64,000 nucleotides of DNA from Leptolyngbya sp. Cla-17. Lineage in GTDB: Bacteria; Cyanobacteriota; Cyanobacteriia; Leptolyngbyales; Leptolyngbyaceae. The notes beneath the pieces are model-generated. The model was not told the DNA's origin and searched no databases. It saw only the letters and a program-made list of their open reading frames with translations. The stretch covers positions 614,528 to 678,527 of the forward strand of contig NZ_JAEVYN010000002.1 of assembly GCF_016807185.1 (NCBI RefSeq). Reading direction: 5' to 3'. This document shows positions 44,364 to 52,632 of this stretch, in pieces. The position numbers and the translations under genes were made by a program. The stretch's first letter is position 1. Every line of letters begins with the position of its first letter.

Positions 44364-44532
44364 TGTCCTCTATCTGACTGCAATCCGCTGTATTTGAACA
44401 TATCAAAAAAGCTACTGCGTCTCCATCCTCCTAATGACCGAGCAACCTTGATTTTTATCTGATTGTTTCTAAACTTATATTACAAAGCTTCAATCGACGA
44501 GAAACAAACCGTTACTTTGTCAAAGTTAGATC

Positions 44533-44572
44533 TTCGACTCAAGTTAAAAATTAATTTTTAACTTGAGTCGAA
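44533..44572. repeat. 40-bp perfect palindrome
   Basis: Two 20-base halves, TTCGACTCAAGTTAAAAATT and its exact complement, meet without a spacer. It lies 104 bases past the phytochrome gene stop and about 140 bases from the IS630 right end. It could serve as a T-rich bidirectional terminator, a cruciform, or be the footprint of a small element. Confidence 0.85.
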
Positions 44573-44675
44573 CAAGAGTTAAATAAAAAGGATTTTCACG
44601 ATGTTATTTGTGACTATGCTCTAACTAATTCAGCTTCAAAATAGGTATTGAATTACAGGATGATCGCACTAAGCT

Positions 44676-47243
44676 TTAAGAGGATGTCTCAGAATCAGAT
44701 GGGAGTTTGTGAGCAAAAGGATATAAGGGAATTTCAATCACAAACTCGGTTCCTTGACCGGGCTGAGATACACATTGCAGAGTTCCCTTATGTTTCTCGA
44801 CTGTAATTTGATAGCTAATAGCTAGCCCAATTCCAGTTCCTTGTCCAATCGGCTTTGTCGTAAAGAATGGTTCAAACAATCGCGGTTGAAGTTCTTCAGG
44901 AATTCCTGAACCATTGTCTTTGATCCGAATGACCAGTGTATCGACTGGAGAGGATTGATCGAAGCCGAAATTCTCTAAATTAGGGGATGAGGGCGATCGC
45001 GAAATAATGGCTGTGGAAATGTGAATAGTGCTGGGATTGGCGATGATATCGGCTAGACTACGGGCGCGATCGCGAGTTTCTAACTCATCGATCGCATTCG
45101 CCAGCAGATTCATAAACACTTGGTTTAACTGACTGGCATAACAGTTTACCAAGGGCAATTCGCCATACTGTTTTACCAGGTGAATGCCGGGATGATCGGA
45201 GCGAGGTTTAAGGCGATGTCCTAAAATCAGCAATGTGCTATCAATGCCCTCGTGAATATCCACTGCTTTCATTTCGGCTTCATCAAGGCGCGAAAAGTTT
45301 CGTAGCGAAGTGACCAAACTTTTAATCCGTTCTGAACCGACTTGCATTGATTTAAGTAGTTTTGGCAGATCTTCTTTTAAGAACTCTAGATCAACCTCAT
45401 CGATGGCTTTCTGAATTGTGGCATTCGGTTCTATAACTTCCGTTTGATAAAGCGCCAAAATATTCAATAAACCTTCAGCATAGTGCTTCGCATGATCCAA
45501 GTTGCCATAGATGAAATTAACAGGATTATTGATTTCATGGGCGATGCCTGCCACAAGCTGCCCTAAACTCGACATTTTTTCACCGTGGATTAGGAGAGTT
45601 TGCGTCTGCTGAAGTTGCTGAAGTGCGATCGTGAGTTGTGCTGCTTTCTCGCGTTCTTGAGCTTCTGATCGCTGTAATGCCTGATTTAATTTTGCCAGTT
45701 CAGCCGCTTGATACAACACAGATTTAACAACTGCTTGCTGAAGTTCTACTGCTGCATCAACCTCGCAAGATAGCCATGGCAATGATTGCAACTGCACCGT
45801 TTCTTTCCACAAATCAAATGATTTCCGGGGAGACAATCGCACATTGCCATTTTCATCATGACTGATAGGTTTCTGAGGATTTCCAGCCCAATTGACGGTC
45901 TGGATTACTTCTGGACGAAACCACAAAATATAGTGTTGAGGAGATACTAAAACTGCTAATAAACCACTTGCAAAGTCTTTAAGTGTTTCAGCTTCAGGCA
46001 ACAAACTAGAAAGACAATGAGTTTGAAAAATATCGCGATCGCTGCTCTCAGCTAACCACTGAACAATCATTTGAATCTCATCAGGTTGAGGCGTGATGCC
46101 AATCGTTCGGCAATCACCAGAATTCCAAACAGCCGCACCTTGAGCATTGATCAAATTGAGCAGGTTAGGGTGATTATCGAACAAACCATCTACAAATGAT
46201 AGCGATCGCAGCATTTGTTCAACTAGCTGATTGTGAATTGTCTTTAAAGCAATTCGATAGTCTTGATGTTCTTGATTTTCAACGTAGGGAAGTTGAAGAG
46301 ACATGACCTGCCCCAAAAATTCACAAGCTGATCGAATCTCATAGGAAATAAACTTTGGTGAATAGTGATGACACGCAATCAATCCCCAAAGCTGCTTATC
46401 CTTAATAATTGAAATCGACATGGAAGCCGCAACTTCCATGTTTTGCAAATATTCAACATGCAACGGAGAGACGCTTCTTAGTACTGACTGACTCAAATCA
46501 GTGGGTTGATGAGTAATCGGATTAGTTGCCGGAATAATTTCTACTGGCTCATAGTTGATATCAGTAATCAAGCGAACCCAGCTTTCTAGATATAACTGCC
46601 GAGCCTGCTGCGGCACATCCGTTTTGGGATAGCGTAATCCTAAAAATGGAGCCAACTTTTCTTGCTTTTCTTCTGCAAGGATAGTGCCGTGACCTTCGGG
46701 ATCAAATTTGTAGAGCATGACGCGATCAAGTCCAGTCAACTTGCGAATTTCATGCACAATCACTTGGCAAAGATCTTGGAATGACGTTGTATTCTGAACG
46801 CTTCTAGCAGAAGTTCGAGTGAGATGATAAAGATCTAAAAATCCTAAAAGTTCTTGAGATAAAGAAGTCTCTAACTCCAGTATTAGAAAACTTTCAGAGC
46901 GATGGAATAACCCATTAAAACTATTGCTTTTGTTTGTCGATTGAATCGATAGCTTAAATGGGTTAATTGTCTGCAAGTCCGAATGGCTTGTAAGGACCTG
47001 TTTTAGGCTGTCTGTTTGATAAGAACCCAGCAGTTTTTCTAAGGTTTGATTCAGCAGTAAATCGGGGGGTAATCCAAAAAAAATCTCTATATTGTTACTA
47101 ACCTGTAAAATCGTCAGCTCAGGTTCTTGCAGCACTAAGAGAACTCCGTGAGGCTGAATCATCCCAGGAATGTGGATGGGTTCGCGATCGCAGTTTGTCA
47201 AATCGTAGATGACTGCTGCTGTTTGATTCATTCCAGGGTTCAT
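44676..47243 (-). CDS. Bacteriophytochrome sensor histidine kinase (PAS-GAF-PHY-kinase)
   Basis: An 855-residue red/far-red photoreceptor kinase. The N-terminal TNCDREPIHIPGMIQPHG carries Cys18, the biliverdin-attaching residue of BphP-type phytochromes. The GAF domain has YPKTDVPQQAR (the conserved Asp of the DIP region) and SVLRSVSPLHVEYL, without the Cys that Cph1-type proteins use, so the chromophore should be biliverdin. The PHY domain contains the tongue PRKSF motif. The kinase core has His569 (GIAHEINNPVNF), DNGSGI and GTGIGLAI. No response regulator or heme oxygenase is adjacent. The intact spectral and kinase motifs suggest a functional light sensor. The start could also be the ATG four codons later. 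Confidence 0.95.
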   Translation of the reverse strand: MNPGMNQTAAVIYDLTNCDREPIHIPGMIQPHGVLLVLQEPELTILQVSNNIEIFFGLPPDLLLNQTLEKLLGSYQTDSLKQVLTSHSDLQTINPFKLSIQSTNKSNSFNGLFHRSESFLILELETSLSQELLGFLDLYHLTRTSARSVQNTTSFQDLCQVIVHEIRKLTGLDRVMLYKFDPEGHGTILAEEKQEKLAPFLGLRYPKTDVPQQARQLYLESWVRLITDINYEPVEIIPATNPITHQPTDLSQSVLRSVSPLHVEYLQNMEVAASMSISIIKDKQLWGLIACHHYSPKFISYEIRSACEFLGQVMSLQLPYVENQEHQDYRIALKTIHNQLVEQMLRSLSFVDGLFDNHPNLLNLINAQGAAVWNSGDCRTIGITPQPDEIQMIVQWLAESSDRDIFQTHCLSSLLPEAETLKDFASGLLAVLVSPQHYILWFRPEVIQTVNWAGNPQKPISHDENGNVRLSPRKSFDLWKETVQLQSLPWLSCEVDAAVELQQAVVKSVLYQAAELAKLNQALQRSEAQEREKAAQLTIALQQLQQTQTLLIHGEKMSSLGQLVAGIAHEINNPVNFIYGNLDHAKHYAEGLLNILALYQTEVIEPNATIQKAIDEVDLEFLKEDLPKLLKSMQVGSERIKSLVTSLRNFSRLDEAEMKAVDIHEGIDSTLLILGHRLKPRSDHPGIHLVKQYGELPLVNCYASQLNQVFMNLLANAIDELETRDRARSLADIIANPSTIHISTAIISRSPSSPNLENFGFDQSSPVDTLVIRIKDNGSGIPEELQPRLFEPFFTTKPIGQGTGIGLAISYQITVEKHKGTLQCVSQPGQGTEFVIEIPLYPFAHKLPSDSETSS

Positions 47244-47572
47244 ACTTTATGAATACCTTCTATAGATTTAAATATTACTGAAGTTTGCCTAAGCTCAGAT
47301 GAATTTTATTTTTTGAGTTGAAATTCAATCATTTGAAATTCAATCATTTTAGTTCTTAAAATTACGAGGTGTGTCTTAACTTCATCACCCTTAAGAAAAT
47401 CTTACAAGTAAATATTTCCCAAAATGTAAGGTGTTTGAACAAGCTTTATTTATAACCAAACTCAAAAATAATCTTTACAGTTTAGGCGATCGCGCAATCT
47501 TACAAACAAAATTAAAACTATGAAGCAAAGTCAAAACAATAGAGATGAATTAATGGCACATTTGCTGTATGT
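47244..47572. other. 329-bp region upstream of the phytochrome gene
   Basis: AT-rich, no gene. It contains an exact 15-bp tandem duplication at 47318-47347 and presumably the phytochrome promoter. Confidence 0.4.
47318..47347. repeat. 15-bp exact tandem repeat upstream of phytochrome gene
   Basis: TTGAAATTCAATCAT occurs twice in direct succession, 75 bases upstream of the phytochrome start codon. Each unit also holds the small inverted repeat TTGAAATTCAA, so it may be a double regulator-binding site. Confidence 0.7.
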
Positions 47573-48029
47573 TCACTCTATGACTGAACATAGAAAGCGC
47601 TCTTGTAGTGCTAAAAATGGACAACGTTGGCGATCGTCAATGTTATCAAGCTTATTCCAAGTGCAAGGTGCTTTAGCATCAGCAGACATCCACAGCAGGC
47701 GTTTGGCACGAGTCATGGCAACATAGAGCAGGCAGAATGCTTCAGCAGCTTTGAGGTTTTGGGCGCGATGCCACGCAGCTAACATGTCAGGAAAATTAGG
47801 CTGGTGATGCACTTGAGCGCGAATCTGGGCACGGTCAACTTCAGCGTTGCAGTTCTCGTGCGACAAACCGTCCTTGCTCGTTGGTTCGTACTAACACTGC
47901 TGCGGAACCATCAGGATTATATTGAAATAGCTGGAGAGATCGCCCGGTCCAGGCTGCAAGTCTTGCATGGCATTGTAAAAAATTACCTCCGAAAGCGAGG
48001 TAAGGGTGTCGCGGTAAGAATATTGGCAA
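47573..48029 (-). pseudogene. Remnant of a UvrD/PcrA-like helicase gene
   Basis: Two minus-strand pieces in different frames carry superfamily-1 helicase motifs. The upstream piece (48029-47841) ends in AAVLVRTNEQGRFVAREL, the motif-IV-like segment of UvrD proteins, and then meets a stop. The downstream piece (47866-47573) contains KAAEAFCLLYVAMTRAKRLLWMSA, the motif VI region near the C-terminus, with ending PFLALQERFL. The large block that should separate these motifs is absent, so an internal deletion plus frameshift has destroyed the gene. It is non-functional by this reading. Confidence 0.75.
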
Positions 48030-48145
48030 CGCTCAGAGGCTGTATCCGCCGTGACACCGTGAAAAGCACTTCAGCAAATTACGGACAGTTCACTAACGGA
48101 TACAGAGTTTCAGCGCTCCATCAGGACGAGTAGAGAGACCAGTGG

Positions 48146-49735
48146 TTAAGCAACTGGATGGGCAACTTTTTTTTCAACTTTAACGGTCGAATCTTGCTGC
48201 AAAAACTCTACGACCTGTGCTTCAATTTCACGGCGGACAATTTCGCGATACTCGACAAAGTGTTCAATCTGGGCACAGGTTGAAAGGTAGCTGCTAAGAC
48301 CGCCTCGATTATGACGATACATACCCCATAAATAGCGCCAAAACATCCAACGGGTATCCCGCACGCACCCTTGCCGCCAAAAGATGATGGCGATCGCTCG
48401 TAGCGCGATTAAATCGATTTTTTTCTGAGCCACTTTGCCCTTATCTGGGTAGTTCGCTTCACTTAGCAGCATGAAGTGGCGATAGGTGCGCGATAAAAAT
48501 TTCTTGGGTTCATACAGTTCCCAAAACGCTTCTACAAACTCGTGAGCAATGTCTTCTAAGGGACGAGTGGGAACGAAGTTCATCAATGCAGTTTGGTTAC
48601 CAGACGTCGACTCGCCGCGCAGTCGCCCTTCTTTGATCAAACGGTGCCACAGTGCGGTGTCGGGCAATGCTTGCAGCATACTGAATAGCGCCGTTGGAAT
48701 CGTCGTTTCTTCAACGAATTTGACAATTCGTTTGCCAGCGCCCACTTTTTCACCATCAAAACCGATGATGAATCCCGCCATCACCCGTAACCCAGAACGG
48801 GCAATATTTTTGACCGCATCGCTGAGTGGATCACGCGTGTTTTGAAATTTTTGAGTCATGGCAAGGCTGGATTCATCTGGGGTTTCAATGCCCAAAAACA
48901 CCGAGCCAAAGTTGCAAGCAACCATCATATCCATCAGTTCTTGGTCTTGTGCCAAATCTACAGACGCTTCAGTAGCAAAGGAGAACGGAAAAGCATGTTC
49001 TACCATCCAAGGCTGCATCTGCTTCAAAAACAGCTTGACGTTGCGCTTGTTGCCAATAAAGTTGTCATCCACCATGAAGATGCTGCGTCGCCAACCCAAG
49101 TCGTAGAGATATTGAAGTTCGGCGAGAATCTGTTCTGGAGCTTTAGTACGGGGTTTGCGACCATACAGCACGATAATGTCGCAGAATTCGCATTGAAAGG
49201 GACATCCCCGCGAAAACTGAACCGACATTTCAGCGTAGGCATCCATTTGCAACAAATCAAAGCGTGGAACGGGAGTGCCTGTCACATCAGGTTTTTCGCC
49301 ACCTGACCGAAAAACGCCCGACTGATCGCCCCGGGCGATCGCCTCTACAAACATGGGCAGAGTAATTTCCCCTTCATCCAAAATCATGTAGTCTGCACCG
49401 GCACCCTTCGCTTCTTCTGGCAGAGCAGTAGGATAAGGACCGCCCACTGCTACTCGCTTACCGCGCCGCTTGCATTCTCGAATTTGAGCAATCAAGTCGT
49501 CTTTTTGCACGATCATTGCAGACATGATCACGAGTTCTGCCCAATTCCACTCGTCCTCTGTGGCTTCCCGAACATTTAAATCAACTAGCTTAAAATTCCA
49601 CTCTTGGGGCAAAATTGCTGCAACTGTGATCAGCCCAAGGGGCGGCAACATTGCTTTGCGGTTGAGCAGTGCCAGCGTTTTTTCAAACGACCAAAAACTT
49701 TTGGGAAACCGAGGATATAGGAGTAAAACGTTCAT
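48146..49735 (-). CDS. B12-binding domain radical SAM protein (DUF4070, HpnP-like)
   Basis: A 529-residue cobalamin-dependent radical SAM enzyme. Residues 1-140 form the B12-binding Rossmann domain (VLLLYPRFPKSFWSF, PPLGLITVAAILP, VAVGGPYPTALPEE). The radical SAM core follows with CPFQCEFC (Cys178, 182, 185) binding the 4Fe-4S cluster, then FMVDDNFIGNKRN, FATEASVDLA and FLGIETPDESSL. The C-terminal DUF4070 region completes it. The overall plan fits the group that contains the hopanoid C-2 methylase HpnP, but cyanobacteria have several paralogs, so methylation of hopanoids is only one possibility. No hopanoid genes are nearby. It is monocistronic. Confidence 0.88.
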   Translation of the reverse strand: MNVLLLYPRFPKSFWSFEKTLALLNRKAMLPPLGLITVAAILPQEWNFKLVDLNVREATEDEWNWAELVIMSAMIVQKDDLIAQIRECKRRGKRVAVGGPYPTALPEEAKGAGADYMILDEGEITLPMFVEAIARGDQSGVFRSGGEKPDVTGTPVPRFDLLQMDAYAEMSVQFSRGCPFQCEFCDIIVLYGRKPRTKAPEQILAELQYLYDLGWRRSIFMVDDNFIGNKRNVKLFLKQMQPWMVEHAFPFSFATEASVDLAQDQELMDMMVACNFGSVFLGIETPDESSLAMTQKFQNTRDPLSDAVKNIARSGLRVMAGFIIGFDGEKVGAGKRIVKFVEETTIPTALFSMLQALPDTALWHRLIKEGRLRGESTSGNQTALMNFVPTRPLEDIAHEFVEAFWELYEPKKFLSRTYRHFMLLSEANYPDKGKVAQKKIDLIALRAIAIIFWRQGCVRDTRWMFWRYLWGMYRHNRGGLSSYLSTCAQIEHFVEYREIVRREIEAQVVEFLQQDSTVKVEKKVAHPVA

Positions 49736-50084
49736 TCAAACTCACACGTAGTATTAGGAGTTGTGGTCGTACCGTGATTGTCGATCAGGTATAACCCGTA
49801 CATTATGGCACTGGTTCAGAGTGTAATGACCTGTACCAAATTGACTAAAGACATGGCAGGAAGTTCCTATCAAGTCTGTCACTGTCGCATTTTATTTATT
49901 GAGACTCTGGTTCATAATGTCACGATGAGCTTGAACTGCCTAGCAATAGGATAGAAAATCTTTAAGTGATTTAACTCCTAACTAGGTAATTTTTTTGAGT
50001 TCGTTAGAATCCCATCGCTTACGCAAAACCTATCCGTGATACGGTTTACAGGTATCTTGGCTTTGTTCTGCTGGTGGTCGCTTT
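49736..50084. other. 349-bp divergent intergenic region
   Basis: Lies between the radical SAM gene (minus) and the Tab2 gene (plus). It should hold both promoters. No RNA gene, repeat or operator is recognised. Confidence 0.35.
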
Positions 50085-50945
50085 ATGACGACAATTTGGG
50101 AAATAGATTTTTACTCTCGTCCGATTGTGGATGAAGATGAGAAGAAAATTTGGGAAGTGCTGGTGTGTGAGAGTCCGGTTGATGTGAAAGTTAACCCGGA
50201 AAATCTGTTCCGCTATGCCGAATATTGCTCTAATGCTGAGGTTAATTCGGTCAAGCTGAAGGAAGTTTTGGAAAACGCGATCGCTCAGGCTCCTAACCCG
50301 CCCGATAAAATCCGCTTCTTTCGGCAGGCAATGAACAACATGATCACCAAAGCCTGCACGGATCTCGGCGTTCCGGTAGCCATGAGTCGGCGTACCTATG
50401 CTCTCAACCAATGGATGCAGCAGCGCCTTGAGCAAGAATATCCAAAACAGCCCGGATTTCAGCCTGGCGCTAATCCCACCGTCAGTTTTGGCACTACAAC
50501 TGCACTTTCTTTGCCAGATGCATTGCAGGGTCAAAAATGGGCACTGGTGACCCTGCCATCCATTGCATTTGATGACTTAACTGACTGGGATATTGGATTT
50601 GGCGAATCTTTTCCCCTCAGTTTGATTGGGCTGCCTGCTGATGCCGTGATTCCGGGTTTGGTCATTTATTCTGACCGGGCAACTCCGCTAGCGGCATGGA
50701 TGTCGGGTCTGGAGTTGGGATATTTCAAATTTGATCGAGAACCACCTCGCTTGGTGCTAGAAACTGGGGTGAGCGATCGCTGGGTTCTTGCCGATTTGGT
50801 GAATGCCAGCCTCAAAACTGAGGCAACCAACTTTGAAACCGCAAAACAGCAAGCAAAGGGAGTCCACTTTTTAGCCGTTCAATCTTCACCGGATGTAGAG
50901 TCCTTTGCTGGATTCTGGTTATTGCAGGAGTCCAATTTGGCGTAA
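50085..50945 (+). CDS. Tab2/Atab2-family RNA-binding protein (DUF1092)
   Basis: A 286-residue protein found in oxygenic phototrophs; the plant and algal relatives bind RNA and are needed for translation of photosystem I (psaB) and other photosystem mRNAs. Family marks are TTIWEIDFYSRPIVDEDEKKIWEVLVCE at the N-terminus, KIRFFRQAMNNMI, MSRRTYALNQWMQQR and LPDALQGQKWALVTLP. It is soluble and cytoplasmic. It is followed 93 bases later by the TldE/PmbA gene on the same strand, without clear coupling. Confidence 0.93.
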   Translation: MTTIWEIDFYSRPIVDEDEKKIWEVLVCESPVDVKVNPENLFRYAEYCSNAEVNSVKLKEVLENAIAQAPNPPDKIRFFRQAMNNMITKACTDLGVPVAMSRRTYALNQWMQQRLEQEYPKQPGFQPGANPTVSFGTTTALSLPDALQGQKWALVTLPSIAFDDLTDWDIGFGESFPLSLIGLPADAVIPGLVIYSDRATPLAAWMSGLELGYFKFDREPPRLVLETGVSDRWVLADLVNASLKTEATNFETAKQQAKGVHFLAVQSSPDVESFAGFWLLQESNLA

Positions 50946-51038
50946 GTTGATGATAGTCGTGAATGGCTTAGTCGGTTGGCTGTTGACCTTCTCTAAGCCT
51001 CATGAGGACTCATTGCCATTGCCATCGATTAAATAATT

Positions 51039-52367
51039 ATGGATTCGCAGGATTTGCAAAACCAAACGCTAGCAGAGCAACTGCTTGAGCTAGCGATGAA
51101 GTCGGGTGCTGAGGCTGTGGAAGTCTTTCAATCGCAGTCTTTGTCTCGTCCTGTTTTTTTTGAAGCAAATCGGTTAAAGCAGCTAGAAAGCGCTCAGGCA
51201 GAAGGGGTGGCACTGCGGCTATGGCGGCAGGGGTGCCCAGGTTTGGCAGTTGCCTATGGTCCTGTAGAACCTCAAGATTTGGTTACACGGGCGTTGGCAT
51301 TGAGTGAGTTGAATGAGCCAGAAACTATTGAACTGGCAGAGGCTTCCCAGGTGCATTATCCTGACATGGGAGAAGCGGTGTCTGTGGAGCAATTGGTAGA
51401 TTGGGGCAAACAGGCGATCGCCCTAGTGCGTGATGCCTATCCTGATGTGCTGTGTGAAGCGGAATGGGAATGTGATGCCGAGACTACGCGATTGATCACA
51501 TCCAAAGGCTTGGACTGTGGCTATACCGATACGACGCTGAGTGCTTCACTGTCGGCTGAATGGGTCCGTGGGGATGATTTCTTAAGCATTTATGATGGGC
51601 AAATCCAGCGCGATCGCCTAGAGCCTGAGGCTCTGGTTGAACAAATCCTACAGCGATTGCGTTGGGCAACCGACAACATTCAAACTGTCAGCGGAAGAAT
51701 TCCGATCTTGTTTACCTCCAAAGCCGCCGATATGCTGTGGGGCACGGTGCAGGAAGCGTTAAACGGTAAGCATGTGATTGAAGAAGCATCGCCTTGGAGT
51801 AATCGCCTCAACGAGATCGTCACCTCTGAAGCGTTGACGCTTTCCCAACATCCTAATCGCGGTCCCTTTAGCTGCCCATTTGATGATGAGGGCACGCCAA
51901 CGCGACCGATTACCTTTATTGACAGCGGGGTGTTAAAGCTGTTCTACGTCGATCGCACGACCGGACGCGCCCTTGGCAGCGGCACTACAGGCAACGGCTT
52001 TCGTCCTGGTTTGGGCAGCTATCCCACACCCGGCTTATTTAATCTGATTGTGGAAGCGGGAGCTAAGCGATCGCCTGTTGCAAAATCTTTAGACCAGCTG
52101 ATCGCGAGTTTGGATGACGGCATCATTGTGGATCAAATGCTGGGTGGCGGAGCCGGTATTTCAGGTGAGTTTTCCATTAACGTGGATTTGGGGTATCGGG
52201 TTAAAAATGGCAGAATTTTAGGGCGCGTTAAAGACACGATGGTTTCAGGCAACGTTTACACGGCGCTTAAGCAGTTGGTTGAGCTGGGGGGCGATGGTGA
52301 TTGGAATGGGTCTTGCTATACGCCCTCGCTTATCGTTGACGGGCTGTCGGTGACTGGGCAAGGGTAG
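51039..52367 (+). CDS. TldD/PmbA family protein, TldE-like
   Basis: A 442-residue member of the family whose two subunits (TldD and TldE/PmbA) form a heterodimeric metalloprotease acting on unfolded or peptide substrates such as microcin precursors and CcdA. This copy has the family layout (AEAVEVFQSQSLSRPVFFEANRLKQLESA, GFRPGLGSYPTPGLFNL, GGAGISGEFSINVDLGYRVKNG) but no HExxxH, which marks it as the non-catalytic TldE-type partner. The TldD partner is not in the window. The start is the ATG at 51039. Confidence 0.9.
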   Translation: MDSQDLQNQTLAEQLLELAMKSGAEAVEVFQSQSLSRPVFFEANRLKQLESAQAEGVALRLWRQGCPGLAVAYGPVEPQDLVTRALALSELNEPETIELAEASQVHYPDMGEAVSVEQLVDWGKQAIALVRDAYPDVLCEAEWECDAETTRLITSKGLDCGYTDTTLSASLSAEWVRGDDFLSIYDGQIQRDRLEPEALVEQILQRLRWATDNIQTVSGRIPILFTSKAADMLWGTVQEALNGKHVIEEASPWSNRLNEIVTSEALTLSQHPNRGPFSCPFDDEGTPTRPITFIDSGVLKLFYVDRTTGRALGSGTTGNGFRPGLGSYPTPGLFNLIVEAGAKRSPVAKSLDQLIASLDDGIIVDQMLGGGAGISGEFSINVDLGYRVKNGRILGRVKDTMVSGNVYTALKQLVELGGDGDWNGSCYTPSLIVDGLSVTGQG

Positions 52368-52632
52368 CGATCGCGTTTTAAGCAATTTCAGACAATCTTT
52401 ATCGAGACTTCAACGATCGCGGCTTACCAGAAAATCTAAATTCCCTTAGATTAGGAAAATGTTAGATTGGTGGGCGTTTGCGATCGCAGGTTGCAATGCA
52501 GGGGCATCTTGCCTTCCACACAAAGCATTTATCAACATGGTGCGTCTTACTTTGAACTTTTTGTGTCTTATCTAGCAGTTTGTAAGCTGGATAGGGTTTG
52601 CATAATTATTTCTGTAACAAACTGGTTTAACT

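Larger units (their letters stand above)
43378..44390 (-). mobile_element. Complete IS630-family insertion sequence
   Basis: A 1013-bp element. The terminal inverted repeats CGGCGGATTGCAGT (left) and CAGCGGATTGCAGT (right, inverted) match at 13 of 14 positions, and both ends are flanked by TA (43376-43377 and 44391-44392), the usual IS630 target duplication. It carries two overlapping minus-strand frames for the transposase joined at a run of nine A. It sits between the rbs operon and the phytochrome gene. Confidence 0.93.

Noticed and set aside
47804..48133. 109-codon plus-strand frame
   Set aside because: It is antisense to the helicase remnant and has no coding features.
50046..50534. 162-codon minus-strand frame
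   Set aside because: It lies antisense to the Tab2 gene, which has strong family motifs on the plus strand.
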